A stretch of 64,000 nucleotides of DNA. It comes from Acidimicrobiales bacterium (GTDB taxonomy: Bacteria; Actinomycetota; Acidimicrobiia; Acidimicrobiales; Iamiaceae). The first letter of the stretch is position 1, and every line of letters starts with the position of its first letter. The notes beneath the pieces were generated by a model. It saw only the letters and a list, made by a program, of their open reading frames with translations, was not told the DNA's origin and ran no database searches. Where the stretch lies: contig DASQKY010000012.1 of assembly GCA_035630295.1 (NCBI GenBank), positions 89,509 to 153,508 on the forward strand, in the 5' to 3' direction. Shown one piece after another: positions 27,905 through 37,615 of the stretch. The position numbers and the translations under genes are program-made.

Positions 27905-29718
27905 GCCCCGCCCCCGAGGTCGCCGGGTGCGCGGTGGCCACCCGCAACTACCTGGCCGACGCCCGCCTGGCCGCCCGGTCGTTCCTCGACCACCACCCCA
28001 GCGCCCGCTTCACCATCGTCGTGGTCGACGGCGACCACACCGCCCCGGCCGGCTGGTCGCACCGGGCCGTCGAGCTGGTGACCCCCACCGAGCTGGGCCT
28101 GGAGCCGGCCGAGCTCCTCACCATGGCCGCCATCTACGACCCGGCCGAGCTGGCCTGCGCCCTCAAGCCGTGGGCCCTGCGCCGGGCCCTGGCCCACGCC
28201 GAGGTGGCCGTGTACGTCGACGGCGACGTCGAGGTCCTGGCCCCCATGCCCGAGCTGATCGACGCCGCCCGCCACCACGAGGTGGTCCTGGTCCCCCACG
28301 TGCTCGAGCCCGTCCCCCGCGACGGCCGCCTGCCGGACGAGCCCGGCCTGCTCGGGGCCGGCATGTACAACGCCGGCATCCTGGCCTGCGGGCCGGGGTC
28401 CGAGCGCTTCCTGGACTGGTGGGACGTGCGCCTGCGGCGGGAGTGCCTCAACCAGCCGTCCCTGATGCTCCACGGCGACCAGCGGTGGTTGGACTTCGTG
28501 CCCGCCCTGTTCGACCACAAGATCCTGCGGGACCCGGCCTACGACGTCGCCTACTGGAACCTGCACGAGCGGCCCACGGCCTGGGTCGACGGCCAGCTCT
28601 GCGTGGTCGACCGGCCGGTCCGGTGCTTCCACTACTCCGGCCTCACCGATGCCCGGCCGTGGATGTTGAGCGGCTTCGCCGGCGACCGGCCCCGGGTCAC
28701 CCTGGCCGGCCTGCCGGCCGTGGCCCGCCAGTGCCGGGGCTGGCTCGACCGGCGCCGGGCCGTGGGGGCCGACGCCGACCGGGCCCTGGGCTACCACTGG
28801 GCCCGCACCGGCCGGGGGGTCCCCGTCGATCCCCGGTCCCGGATGCTGTTCCGGGCCGCCCTGCTGGCCGCCGAGGGCGACCCCACCGGGGCCACCCCCG
28901 TGCCCCCGTCGCCCTTCGCCCCCGACGGCGGCCAGGCCTGGGAGGAGTGGATGCGCCGCCCCGAGGCCCCCGGCGAGGTGGGTCGCTACCTCCAGCAGCT
29001 CTGGCGCGACGCCCCCTTCCTCCAGCAGCTCTTCCCCGACGTGCCCGGCGCCGACCGGGGCCGCTACCTGGCCTGGCTGGACAGCCGGGCCGCGGACGAG
29101 GCCGCCGTCCCCGACCCCTTCCGCCCCCGACCCGAGGAGCTCGACGTGCCCGGCGCCGCCGCCCCACCCCCGCCGGCCCGCCGGCCCCCCCGCCCGGCGG
29201 CCGACGCCCAGCTCCCGCTGGACGACCTGGACCGGGCCCGGGCCGCCCACGACCAGCCGGCCCGCTCGGCCCCGGGCACGGTGGGCAAGGTGGTCGACCG
29301 CTTGCTGGCCGGCCGGGACGCCCGCAGCGCCGAGGCCACCGCGGCCCTGGCCGACGCGGTGGGTGAGCTGGCCCGCCGGCTGGCCGACCTCTCCGACCGG
29401 GTGGACCGCGCCCGCGACACCCTCCACGAGCACGAGGGCCGCAGCGACGAGCTGGCCGCCGCCGACGGAGCCCTCCGGACCGAGGCCGAGGAGCTGGGCC
29501 GGCGCCTGGGCGACGTGGAGTCGGGCCTGGCCACGGCCCGGGGCGACCTGGACGGCGCCCTGGAGCAGGACCGCATCACCGCCGGCATCGTGGCCGACGC
29601 CGAGGAGCGCCTGGCCGACGACCTGGGCGACCTGCGGCTCCGGGTGGCCAAGCTGGCCGTCGAAGTGGCCGATGAGGCGGCCGACGCGGCCACCGACGAC
29701 GAGGAGGAGCAGCCATGA
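27901..29718 (+). CDS. Glycosyltransferase-like protein with long C-terminal coiled coil
   Basis: A 605-residue protein. The N-terminal 270 residues resemble a GT-A glycosyltransferase of the family-8-like kind: ATRNYLADARLAARSFLDHH, a VVDGDHT strand, YVDGDVEVL (DGD at 107-109 as the metal/nucleotide motif), and GAGMYNAGILACG. Residues about 320-420 hold a Trp-rich region (WEEWMRRPEAPGEVGRYLQQLW). A Pro-rich linker leads to a long heptad-like helical region from about 450 to the end, very acidic at the tip. No TM helix. The GTG start overlaps the PAC2 stop. Acceptor and sugar are unknown. Confidence 0.72.
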   Translation: MSPAPEVAGCAVATRNYLADARLAARSFLDHHPSARFTIVVVDGDHTAPAGWSHRAVELVTPTELGLEPAELLTMAAIYDPAELACALKPWALRRALAHAEVAVYVDGDVEVLAPMPELIDAARHHEVVLVPHVLEPVPRDGRLPDEPGLLGAGMYNAGILACGPGSERFLDWWDVRLRRECLNQPSLMLHGDQRWLDFVPALFDHKILRDPAYDVAYWNLHERPTAWVDGQLCVVDRPVRCFHYSGLTDARPWMLSGFAGDRPRVTLAGLPAVARQCRGWLDRRRAVGADADRALGYHWARTGRGVPVDPRSRMLFRAALLAAEGDPTGATPVPPSPFAPDGGQAWEEWMRRPEAPGEVGRYLQQLWRDAPFLQQLFPDVPGADRGRYLAWLDSRAADEAAVPDPFRPRPEELDVPGAAAPPPPARRPPRPAADAQLPLDDLDRARAAHDQPARSAPGTVGKVVDRLLAGRDARSAEATAALADAVGELARRLADLSDRVDRARDTLHEHEGRSDELAAADGALRTEAEELGRRLGDVESGLATARGDLDGALEQDRITAGIVADAEERLADDLGDLRLRVAKLAVEVADEAADAATDDEEEQP

Positions 29719-30731
29719 GGGTCGACGGAGGGGTGGGCGGCGACCTCGCCGGGGTGGGGGCGGCCGCCGCGGCGGCCGAGGCCGAGGGCTACGACGGCAT
29801 CTGGGCCGCCGAGACCAACCAGGACCCGTTCCTGACCCTGCTGCTGGCGGCCGAGCACACCGAGCGCATGGAGCTGGGCACCGGCATCGCCGTGGCCTTC
29901 GCCCGCAACCCCATGACCCTGGCCCAGAGCGCGCACGACCTGCAGCGCTTCTCCCAGGGGCGCTTCCTGCTGGGGCTGGGCAGCCAGATCAAGCCCCACA
30001 TCACCCGGCGCTTCTCCATGGAGTGGAGCCGGCCGGCGGCCCGCATGCGGGAGATGGTCCTGGCCCTGCGGGCCATCTGGGCCACGTGGAACGACGGGGC
30101 CGAGCTGGACTTCCGGGGCGAGATGTACACCCACACCCTGATGACCCCGTTCTTCACCCCTCCGCCGTCGCCCCACGGCCCGCCCCCGGTGTACCTGGCC
30201 GCGGTGGGGCCCAAGATGACGGCGGTGGCCGGCGAGGTGGCCGACGGCCTGCTGGCCCACGGCTTCACCACCGCCGAGTACCTGCGCGACGTCACCCTCC
30301 CGGCCCTGGAGGTGGGAGCGGCGGCGGCCGAGGTGCCCCGCACCCGGGAGGCGGTCACCATCTCGCTGCCGGCCTTCGTGGTCACCGGGGCCGACGACCA
30401 GGCCACCGAGGCGGCCGCCACCGCGGTGCGGGGCCAGATCGCCTTCTACGGCTCGACCCCGGCCTACCAGGGCGTCCTCGACCACCACGGCTGGGGCGAC
30501 CTCCACGGCGACCTGAACCGCCTGTCCAAGGAGAAGCGGTGGGCCGAGATGGGCCAGCTCGTCGACGACGACGTGCTGTCGGCCTTCGCGGTGGTGGCCG
30601 AGCCCGACACGGTGGCCGAGGGCCTCCTGGCCCGCTTCGGGGACGTGGTCGACCGCCTCAGCTTCTACGCCCCCTACCAGGCCCCGCCCGATCTCTGGAC
30701 CCAGGTCCGCAGCCAGCTCCAGGCCACCTGA
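29715..30731 (+). CDS. LLM-class F420-dependent oxidoreductase (TIGR03617-like)
   Basis: A 338-residue luciferase-fold enzyme. EAEGYDGIWAAETNQDPFLTLLLAAEHT, the GTGIAVAFARNPMTLAQSAHDLQ block, GRFLLGLGSQIKPHITRRFS, and PPPVYLAAVGPKMTAVAGEVADG are typical of the TIGR03617 subfamily found in actinobacteria. It probably reduces or oxidises an unknown substrate with F420. ATG at 29715 overlaps the glycosyltransferase stop (ATGA). A perfect hairpin follows the gene at 30743-30772. Confidence 0.9.
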   Translation: MRVDGGVGGDLAGVGAAAAAAEAEGYDGIWAAETNQDPFLTLLLAAEHTERMELGTGIAVAFARNPMTLAQSAHDLQRFSQGRFLLGLGSQIKPHITRRFSMEWSRPAARMREMVLALRAIWATWNDGAELDFRGEMYTHTLMTPFFTPPPSPHGPPPVYLAAVGPKMTAVAGEVADGLLAHGFTTAEYLRDVTLPALEVGAAAAEVPRTREAVTISLPAFVVTGADDQATEAAATAVRGQIAFYGSTPAYQGVLDHHGWGDLHGDLNRLSKEKRWAEMGQLVDDDVLSAFAVVAEPDTVAEGLLARFGDVVDRLSFYAPYQAPPDLWTQVRSQLQAT

Positions 30732-30742
30732 GCCCCGACGCG

Positions 30743-30772
30743 CCGGAGCCCGACGTCGTTGTCGGGCTCCGG
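30743..30772. terminator. Perfect 12-bp hairpin, probable terminator
   Basis: CCGGAGCCCGAC and its exact reverse complement flank a 6-base loop, 12 bases after the LLM gene stop and before the convergent acyl-AMP ligase end at 30899. There is no downstream T-run on the plus strand. The rest of the 167-base gap shows only a weaker imperfect repeat near 30851-30896. Confidence 0.6.
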
Positions 30773-30898
30773 TGAGCGGAAGGACCGGGCACACGGCCTC
30801 CGCGGGTTCCCCCCGAACCGTGGGCCCGGGGTGCTTGCTCTGTCCCCATCGGACGAACGGGCCGTCCTTGGAGGGTTGGGGGTCCGTTCCGTCCGGCC

Positions 30899-32554
30899 CT
30901 AGGCGGGCACCAGCTCCTCGCTCAGGTAGCGGTCCCGGCACAGCGAGCGCTGGAGCTTGCCGGAGCTGGTCTTGGGCAGCGTGCCGGCGGCCACCAGCAC
31001 CACCTCGCGGGGGGCGACGCCGGCCGAGGACCGCACCCTCTCGGCCACCTGGTCCCGCACGGTGGCGCTGACCGGCTCGCCCTCGGCCGGCCTGACCTCG
31101 GCCACCACCACCACCTCCTCCTGGCCGTGGCGGCCCTCCACGCCGATGGCCACCACGTTGCCGGCCCGCACGCCCTCGACCGCGCCCACGGCCCGCTCCA
31201 CGTCCTGGGGGAAGACGTTGCGGCCGCCCACGATGATCACGTCCTTGATCCGGCCGCACAGGACCAGCTCGCCGTCGACCAGGTAGGCCAGGTCACCGGT
31301 GCGCAGCCAGTCGTCGTGGGAGGCCTGCTCGGTCAGGTCCGGGCGCCGGTAGTAGCCGCTGGTCACCGACGTCCCCCGGATCTCCAGCTCGCCCACCTCC
31401 CGCTCGGTCCGCACCACGCCGGTCTCCGGGTCGACGATGCGCATCTCCAGGCCCGGCACCGGCCGGCCCAGGCGGGCCAGGCGCCGGGTGCCGGTGGCGG
31501 CCGGGTCGGCCACCGGGGCGGCGTAGCGCTCGGTCTCCAGCACCCTCCTGTCGACGGTGTCGGTGCGCAGCCCCTGGCCCGGCACGGGGAACGAGCCGGC
31601 GATGCACACCTCGGCCATGCCGAAGGCCGGGAACAGGGCCCCGGGGCGGAGGCCGTGGCGGGCCCCCGCGGCCACCAGGGCCTCCATGGCCTCGACGTCG
31701 ACGGGCTCGGCCCCGTTGAGGGCCACCCGCAGGGCGGAGAGGTCGAGGCCGTCGAGGCGCTGCAGGGCCCGTGTGGCCAGCACCCAGGCGAAGTTGGGTC
31801 CGGCGGTGGCCGTGGCCGCGTGGTCGGACAGCCACTGGACCCACCGCGACGGCGAGGCCATGAAGTCCTGGGGCCCGGCCAGGAACAGGTCGCCCCCGGT
31901 CGACATGGGGAGGGTCAGCATCCCCACCAGGCCCATGTCGTGGTACAGCGGCAGCCACGACAGCAGCCGGTCACCGTCGGCCGTGAAGCCGGTGACCTCG
32001 ATGATGGCGTCGAGGTTGGCGCACACCGTGCGGTGCGGGAGCATCACCCCCTTCGGCTCGGCCGTCGAGCCGCTGGTGAACTGGAGGATGGCCAGGCGGT
32101 TGGGGTCGACCTGTGGGGCCACGAAGGCAGCGGGGTCGCCCCCCAGGTCGTCCAGGGCCACCAGCGGCGGGTCGCCGGGCCGGGCCTCCACGAAGGGGGC
32201 CAGCTGCTCGTCGATCAGGAGGAGGGCGGCGTCGCCGTGGGTGAGACGGGCCCGGGTCTGCTCCACGAACTCCTCCACCGAGCTCATCCGCATGGGGAGG
32301 GGCAGGACCATGGCCGCGGCCCCGGCCAGCCACGTGGCCTGGATGGCGGTGACCAGGGGGCGGCTGGTGGGGCCGAGCAGGGCGACGTGGTCGCCGGGGC
32401 CGACACCCCGGGCCTGGAGGGCGGCGGCCATGCCCCGGGCCCCGTCGTGGAGCTCCGACCAGGGCACCCGCTGGGCGTCGTCGCCGTCCAGGAAGGTGAT
32501 GGCGCCCCGGCCCGAGCGGGCCGCGGCCTCGATGCGCGCGGTGAGGGTGAGCAC
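30899..32554 (-). CDS. Fatty acyl-AMP ligase / FadD-like adenylating enzyme
   Basis: A 551-residue ANL-superfamily enzyme activating a fatty acid as acyl-AMP. P-loop-like A3 motif LQFTSGSTAEPKGVMLPH, the FAAL-type LSWLPLYHDMGLVG segment, NGAEPVDVEAM, FPAFGMAEVCIAG, the A7/A8 region WLRTGDLAYLVDGELVLCGR and the C-terminal catalytic Lys in LPKTSSGKLQRS are all intact. The YHDMGLVG pattern favours the FAAL subgroup that loads acyl carrier proteins, but no PKS, NRPS or ACP is adjacent. GTG at 32552-32554 with an AGAGGTCGGA-type ribosome site. Divergent from the 32640 gene. Confidence 0.87.
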   Translation of the reverse strand: MLTLTARIEAAARSGRGAITFLDGDDAQRVPWSELHDGARGMAAALQARGVGPGDHVALLGPTSRPLVTAIQATWLAGAAAMVLPLPMRMSSVEEFVEQTRARLTHGDAALLLIDEQLAPFVEARPGDPPLVALDDLGGDPAAFVAPQVDPNRLAILQFTSGSTAEPKGVMLPHRTVCANLDAIIEVTGFTADGDRLLSWLPLYHDMGLVGMLTLPMSTGGDLFLAGPQDFMASPSRWVQWLSDHAATATAGPNFAWVLATRALQRLDGLDLSALRVALNGAEPVDVEAMEALVAAGARHGLRPGALFPAFGMAEVCIAGSFPVPGQGLRTDTVDRRVLETERYAAPVADPAATGTRRLARLGRPVPGLEMRIVDPETGVVRTEREVGELEIRGTSVTSGYYRRPDLTEQASHDDWLRTGDLAYLVDGELVLCGRIKDVIIVGGRNVFPQDVERAVGAVEGVRAGNVVAIGVEGRHGQEEVVVVAEVRPAEGEPVSATVRDQVAERVRSSAGVAPREVVLVAAGTLPKTSSGKLQRSLCRDRYLSEELVPA

Positions 32555-32639
32555 GACCGGTCCGACCTCTCGGCGGTCCGCCCCGTTACCCCGCGGCCCG
32601 ATACCGGTCGCCCCACGGGCGGGACGACATGATGGCGGC

Positions 32640-34121
32640 GTGCCCCCGTCGCCCGCGCCCTGGTCCCGGTGGGGGGTGGCGCTGGCCGTCCTGGCCCTGG
32701 CCGTGACCCTCGCCGTCCACGTCAGCCCGTGGGCCACCAAGGGCTTCGGCGTCTCCCACGACGGCTACAACGGCGCCATGTGGGGCCTGGGGGCCCGGGC
32801 CGCCCGCGACGACCCGCTGGGGCACCGCCTGGGCGGGGTGCAGCCCCAGGGCTACCGCTACGCCAACCACCCGCCGCTGACCGTGTGGGCCGCCACCGCC
32901 ACCACCGCGCTCGGGGGGGAGCGCCCGGCCGCGGTGCGGGCGCCCGCCGCCCTGGCCAGCCTGGCCGCCCTGGCCGTGCTGGCCCTGCTGCTGCGCGACG
33001 CCGGCTTCTCGCCGCCGGAGGCCGTGGCCGGGGTGGTGCTGGCCGGCACCTCGGCCATGTTCCTCACCTACGGGGCCATGCTCGACACCCCCGTCGTCGC
33101 CCTGCCCTTCGGGCTGGCCGCGGTGGCCGCCGCCCAACGGGCCTGGCAGGGCCGGCCGGCGCCGGACGTCCTGGTGCTGGCCGTCGGCGCCCTGGCCGGC
33201 CTGGCCGGCTGGCAGGCCCTCCTGGCCGCCGGGCTGGCCGGCGGGCTGGCCCTGCTGTCCGGTCGCGGGCCCGGGCCGCGCTCGGCCCGGGTGCTGCTGG
33301 CCGGGGCGGCCGCCGGCCTGGCCCTGACCCTGGGCTGGATCGCCTGGGTGGAGGGCACCCTCCTGGAGTTGGCCGACCAGGCCTCGCTGCGCAGCGGGGC
33401 CGGCGAGAGCTGGCTCGACCGCCAGGGCCGGTTCCTGCTCGACCTGTACGGCCCCGCCCTGCTGGCCGTCCTGGCCGCCGGGCTGCTCGTGGGCCTGGCC
33501 CGCGGCGACGGCGCCGACGACCGCGCCGGCGGGCGGACCGGGTGGTGGGGCGGCGCCCGGCCCCTGCTGGCGGTGCTGGTGACGGTGGTGGTGCTGTACG
33601 TGGTGGCCTTCCGCCAGGCCGCCGGGATCCACGACTACTGGACCTACTGGGGTGTCGCCCTGGTGGCCGGGGCCGGCGCGGCCGGCGCCCGCGCCGTGCT
33701 GGGCCTGCGCCGCCGGCTGCCCGACCGGGCCGGCCCAGTGGTGGCCGCGGTGGTCGCCCTGGTGGTGCTGGGCGTGGCCGCCGCCGGGGCCGGGCGGCGG
33801 AGCGACGCCGACCGGGCCATCCAGGAGGGCCTCGACGCAGTGCCGGTGCTGGCCGCCGCCCCCCGGGCCCCCGAGCCGGATGCCGCCACCGTGGCGGTCC
33901 GGGACGCGGACCGGACCGGCGCCCCGTGGGCCAACTGGGCCACCCACGGCGAGGCCCTGCGCCCCACCCGGGCCGAGCTGGCGGCCCTGCCCGCCGACCG
34001 CCTGCTGTTCTTCCGGGCCGAGGGGCCGCTCGACCCTGCCCTGCGGGCCGCTGCGGTGGCGGTGCGGGGCCGGTACGTCCTGGTGCCTGCCGGGGCCTAC
34101 CGCCAGGCGCTCGGCCGGTGA
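32640..34121 (+). CDS. Polytopic ArnT/PMT-like glycosyltransferase
   Basis: A 493-residue integral membrane protein of the GT-C type. After a first TM helix an extracytoplasmic loop holds [19 protein letters not shown] and [15 protein letters not shown], the positions expected for the catalytic Asp and substrate loop of ArnT/RgtA proteins. About ten further hydrophobic helices follow, and a soluble C-terminal domain of about 110 residues. It likely moves a sugar from a polyprenyl phosphate donor. GTG start at 32640; the 85-base gap to the divergent acyl-AMP ligase holds both promoters. Confidence 0.75.
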   Translation: MPPSPAPWSRWGVALAVLALAVTLAVHVSPWATKGFGVSHDGYNGAMWGLGARAARDDPLGHRLGGVQPQGYRYANHPPLTVWAATATTALGGERPAAVRAPAALASLAALAVLALLLRDAGFSPPEAVAGVVLAGTSAMFLTYGAMLDTPVVALPFGLAAVAAAQRAWQGRPAPDVLVLAVGALAGLAGWQALLAAGLAGGLALLSGRGPGPRSARVLLAGAAAGLALTLGWIAWVEGTLLELADQASLRSGAGESWLDRQGRFLLDLYGPALLAVLAAGLLVGLARGDGADDRAGGRTGWWGGARPLLAVLVTVVVLYVVAFRQAAGIHDYWTYWGVALVAGAGAAGARAVLGLRRRLPDRAGPVVAAVVALVVLGVAAAGAGRRSDADRAIQEGLDAVPVLAAAPRAPEPDAATVAVRDADRTGAPWANWATHGEALRPTRAELAALPADRLLFFRAEGPLDPALRAAAVAVRGRYVLVPAGAYRQALGR

Positions 34122-34188
34122 CGATGCCGTCACCGGGCCCGGGCCGACCGCCTACGGGGCCGGCGGGGAGCCCGAGTACGTTCCGGCC

Positions 34189-37092
34189 ATGGCCGAGACC
34201 GCCCCCGCCCCCGACGACCAGCCCGCCCACCGCTACTCGGCCGCCCTCGCCCAGGAGCTGGAGGCCGCCTGGCAGGACCGGTGGGAGCAGGAGGGGACGT
34301 TCCACACCCCCAACCCGGTGGGCGAGCTGTCGGCCGGCTTCGCGGCGGTGGCGGACCGTCCCAAGCGCTACGTGCTGGACATGTTCCCGTACCCCTCCGG
34401 TGTCGGGCTGCACGTGGGGCACCCGCTGGGCTACATCGGCACCGACGTCTACGCCCGCTACCTGCGCATGAACGGGCACAACGTGCTCCACGCCATGGGC
34501 TACGACTCCTTCGGCCTGCCGGCCGAGCAGTACGCCCTGCAGACCGGCACCCACCCCCGGGTCACCACCGAGGCCAACATCGCCACCATGCGCCGCCAGC
34601 TCCGGCGCCTGGGCCTGGGCCACGACCCCCGCCGGTCGGTCTCCACCACCGATCCCGGCTTCTACCGCTGGACCCAGTGGATCTTCCTGCAGCTCTTCGG
34701 GAGCTGGTACGACCCGGACGCCGGCCGGGCCCGCCCGGTGACCGAGCTGGAGGCCGAGCTGGACGCCGGCACCCGGGCGCCGGCCGAGGGCACCAACCCG
34801 TCGGGCCGGCCCTGGGCCGAGCTGGACGCCCCCGCCCGCCGGGCCGTGGTCAACGCCCACCGCCTGGCCCGTGTGGCGGAGGTCCCGGTCAACTGGTGCC
34901 CGGGCCTGGGCACGGTGCTGGCCAACGAGGAGGTCACCGTCGACGGGCGCTCCGAGCGGGGCAACTTCCCGGTGTTCCGCCGGCCCATGAGGCAGTGGAT
35001 GCTGCGCATCACCGCCTACGCCGACCGCCTGCTGGACGACCTCGACCGGTTGGATTGGCCCGAGGCCATCAAGTCCATGCAGCGCAACTGGATCGGTCGC
35101 TCCACCGGCGCCGAGGCGCGCTTCGCCACCCCCGCCGGCGACCTGGTGGTGTTCACCACCCGGCCCGACACCCTGTTCGGGGCCACCTACATGGTGGTCG
35201 CCCCCGAGCACCCCCTGGTGGGCGACCTGACGGCGGCGGCGTGGCCCGAGGGCACCCCGGAGGCGTGGACCGGCGGCGCCCCGGACCCGGCCACCGCGGT
35301 GGGGGCCTACGTGGCCGCCACCGCCCGCCGCTCCGAGCTCGACCGCCAGGCCGGCGACCGGGCCAAGACCGGCGTGTTCACCGGCACCCACGCCACCAAC
35401 CCGGCCACCGGGCAGCCCGTCCCGGTGTTCGTGGCCGACTACGTGCTGATGGGCTACGGCACCGGGGCGATCATGTCCGTGCCCGCCCACGACGAGCGGG
35501 ACTTCGCCTTCGCCCGGGCCTTCTCCCTGCCCATCGTCGAGGTCGTCCGGCCCCCCGAGGGGTGGCGGGCCGAGCACGGGGTGGACGAGGGCGCCCCGGC
35601 CGAGGGGTGGCCCCAGGCCTTCACTGGCGACGGTGAGGCGGTGGCCTCGGCCAACGCCGAGGTGTCCCTGGACGGCCTGCCGGTGGCCGAGGCCAAGGCG
35701 ACCATCACCACGTGGCTGGAGGACCGGGGCCGGGGCCGGGGCACCGTGCAGTACAAGCTGCGGGACTGGCTGTTCAGCCGCCAGCGCTACTGGGGCGAGC
35801 CGTTCCCCATCGTCTACGGCACCGACGGGGAGCCCCGGGCCCTGCCCGCCTCGGCCCTGCCCGTCGAGCTGCCCCCCATGGAGGACTTCACCCCCACCAC
35901 CTCGGACCGCGAGGACTCCGAGCCCGAGCCACCCCTGGGCCGGGTCGAGGGGTGGAGCACGGTGACGCTCGACCTGGGCGACGGCGAGGGGCCCCGGGAG
36001 TACCGCCGGGAGCTGAACACCATGCCCAACTGGGCGGGGTCGTGCTGGTACGAGCTGCGCTACCTGGACCCCGCCAACGACCGGGCCTTCGTCGACCCCG
36101 AGAACGAGCGCTACTGGACGGGCCCCGTCGCCGACGGCGACTGCGGGGGTGTCGACCTGTACGTCGGGGGGGTGGAGCACGCCGTGCTCCACCTGCTCTA
36201 CGCCCGCTTCTGGCACAAGGTCCTCTTCGACCTGGGCCACGTGTCGTCGTCGGAGCCCTTCCGGCGCCTGTTCAACCAGGGGATGATCCAGGCCCACGCC
36301 TACATCGACGAGCGGGGCTTCCACGTCGAGGCCGCCGAGGTGGTCGAGGAGGGCGGGCGGTACCTGCACGACGGGTCGGAGGTGCGCCGGGAGCTGGGCA
36401 AGATGGGCAAGTCCCTGAAGAACTCGGTCGCCCCCGACGAGATGTGCGAGCGCTACGGCGCCGACACGCTGCGGCTCTACGAGATGTTCGGCGGACCCCT
36501 GGACCAGAGCCGGCCCTGGGACACCACCGCGGTGGTGGGCATGTACCGCCTGCTGCAGCGCATCTGGCGGGTGGTGGTGGACGAGGAGACGGGCGCGGTC
36601 CGGGTCACCGACGACCCGCCCGACGAGACCACGTCCCGGGCCCTGCACCACGCCGTCGCCGCCGTGCGGGAGGGCATGGAGAGCCTCCGGTTCAACACCT
36701 CCATCGCTCGCATCACCGAGCTGACCAACCACCTGACCGGCCGGGGTGGGCCCGCGCCCCGGGAGGTGGCCGAGGCCCTGGTCCTCCTGCTGGGCCCGCT
36801 GGCCCCCCACGTGGCCGAGGAGCTGTGGCAGCGGCTGGGCCACGACGGCTCCCTGGCCCACGTCCCCTACCCCGAGGCCGACCCGGGCTGGCTGGTGGCC
36901 GACACGGTGGAGATCCCGGTGCAGGTCAACGGCAAGGTCCGGGGCCGGGTGACGGTCCCGGCCGATGCCGACGGCGACGCCCTGGAGGCCGCGGCCCGGG
37001 CCGACGAGCGGGTGGCGGCCCTGATCGGCGGGGCCACCGTCCGCAAGGTGGTGGTGGTGCCCGGCCGGCTGGTCAACGTGGTTCTGGGGTGA
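34189..37092 (+). CDS. leuS: Leucyl-tRNA synthetase
   Basis: Class I synthetase of 967 residues. The HIGH motif is in [14 protein letters not shown], the CP1 editing domain includes [15 protein letters not shown] and [16 protein letters not shown], the core has [13 protein letters not shown] and [16 protein letters not shown], and the catalytic loop reads KMGKSLKNS, where Gly replaces the first Ser of KMSKS. The C-terminal domain ends with [15 protein letters not shown]. An extra loop near residues 175-205 ([16 protein letters not shown]) is typical of actinobacterial LeuRS. ATG at 34189. Confidence 0.96.
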   Translation: MAETAPAPDDQPAHRYSAALAQELEAAWQDRWEQEGTFHTPNPVGELSAGFAAVADRPKRYVLDMFPYPSGVGLHVGHPLGYIGTDVYARYLRMNGHNVLHAMGYDSFGLPAEQYALQTGTHPRVTTEANIATMRRQLRRLGLGHDPRRSVSTTDPGFYRWTQWIFLQLFGSWYDPDAGRARPVTELEAELDAGTRAPAEGTNPSGRPWAELDAPARRAVVNAHRLARVAEVPVNWCPGLGTVLANEEVTVDGRSERGNFPVFRRPMRQWMLRITAYADRLLDDLDRLDWPEAIKSMQRNWIGRSTGAEARFATPAGDLVVFTTRPDTLFGATYMVVAPEHPLVGDLTAAAWPEGTPEAWTGGAPDPATAVGAYVAATARRSELDRQAGDRAKTGVFTGTHATNPATGQPVPVFVADYVLMGYGTGAIMSVPAHDERDFAFARAFSLPIVEVVRPPEGWRAEHGVDEGAPAEGWPQAFTGDGEAVASANAEVSLDGLPVAEAKATITTWLEDRGRGRGTVQYKLRDWLFSRQRYWGEPFPIVYGTDGEPRALPASALPVELPPMEDFTPTTSDREDSEPEPPLGRVEGWSTVTLDLGDGEGPREYRRELNTMPNWAGSCWYELRYLDPANDRAFVDPENERYWTGPVADGDCGGVDLYVGGVEHAVLHLLYARFWHKVLFDLGHVSSSEPFRRLFNQGMIQAHAYIDERGFHVEAAEVVEEGGRYLHDGSEVRRELGKMGKSLKNSVAPDEMCERYGADTLRLYEMFGGPLDQSRPWDTTAVVGMYRLLQRIWRVVVDEETGAVRVTDDPPDETTSRALHHAVAAVREGMESLRFNTSIARITELTNHLTGRGGPAPREVAEALVLLLGPLAPHVAEELWQRLGHDGSLAHVPYPEADPGWLVADTVEIPVQVNGKVRGRVTVPADADGDALEAAARADERVAALIGGATVRKVVVVPGRLVNVVLG

Positions 37093-37095
37093 GGG

Positions 37096-37536
37096 TCAGC
37101 CCTTGGGCTCGATGACCAACACGGGGATGTCCCGGTCGGTCTGGGCCTGGTACTCGTCGTAGCCGGGCCACACCTCGGTGGCCACCGCCCACCACTCGGC
37201 CTTCTCGTCCCCGGTGACCTCCCGGGCGGTGGCGTCGACCACCGTCTCGCCGTCCTGGAGGGCCACCACCTCGGGATGGGCCTTGAGGTTGTGGTACCAG
37301 ACCGGGTTCTGGGGAGCGCCGCCCATGGAGGCCACCACCGCGTAGCGGCCGTCCTTCTCCACCCGGATCAGGGGGGTCTTGCGCTGCTTGCCGCTCTTGG
37401 CCCCCAGCGTCGAGAGGATCACGCACGGCGCTCCCTGCATGACGCCCCCCTCCCGGCCCCCGGTGGCCTCGTACTGCTCGACCTGGGTGGCGACCGGCTC
37501 CCAGGGGCTGGGCTCGTACGGCGCGTCGATGGGCAT
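37096..37536 (-). CDS. Deazaflavin-dependent nitroreductase family protein (Ddn-like)
   Basis: A 146-residue split-barrel protein of the F420H2-dependent quinone reductase/nitroreductase family. Diagnostic stretches: VILSTLGAKSGKQRKTPLI (F420 phosphate-binding region), YAVVASMGGAPQNPVWYHNLKAHPEV, and WPGYDEYQAQTDRDIPVLV. Mycobacterial homologues reduce quinones and activate nitroimidazole prodrugs; the natural substrate here is unknown. ATG at 37534-37536 with GGAGAG upstream. Convergent with leuS, three bases apart. Confidence 0.92.
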   Translation of the reverse strand: MPIDAPYEPSPWEPVATQVEQYEATGGREGGVMQGAPCVILSTLGAKSGKQRKTPLIRVEKDGRYAVVASMGGAPQNPVWYHNLKAHPEVVALQDGETVVDATAREVTGDEKAEWWAVATEVWPGYDEYQAQTDRDIPVLVIEPKG

Positions 37537-37615
37537 GGGGCTCTCCTCTCGTCGGGGCCCCGACGCTACCGGCCCCCCGCCCCGGTGGGCGCCGCCGGTC
37601 CTGGCCAACGACGCC

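Noticed and set aside
33064-36861. Very long open frame antisense to leuS and its neighbour
   Set aside because: At this GC content antisense frames stay open by chance; the product is Gly/Arg/Pro-rich without motifs, while the plus strand encodes complete LeuRS.
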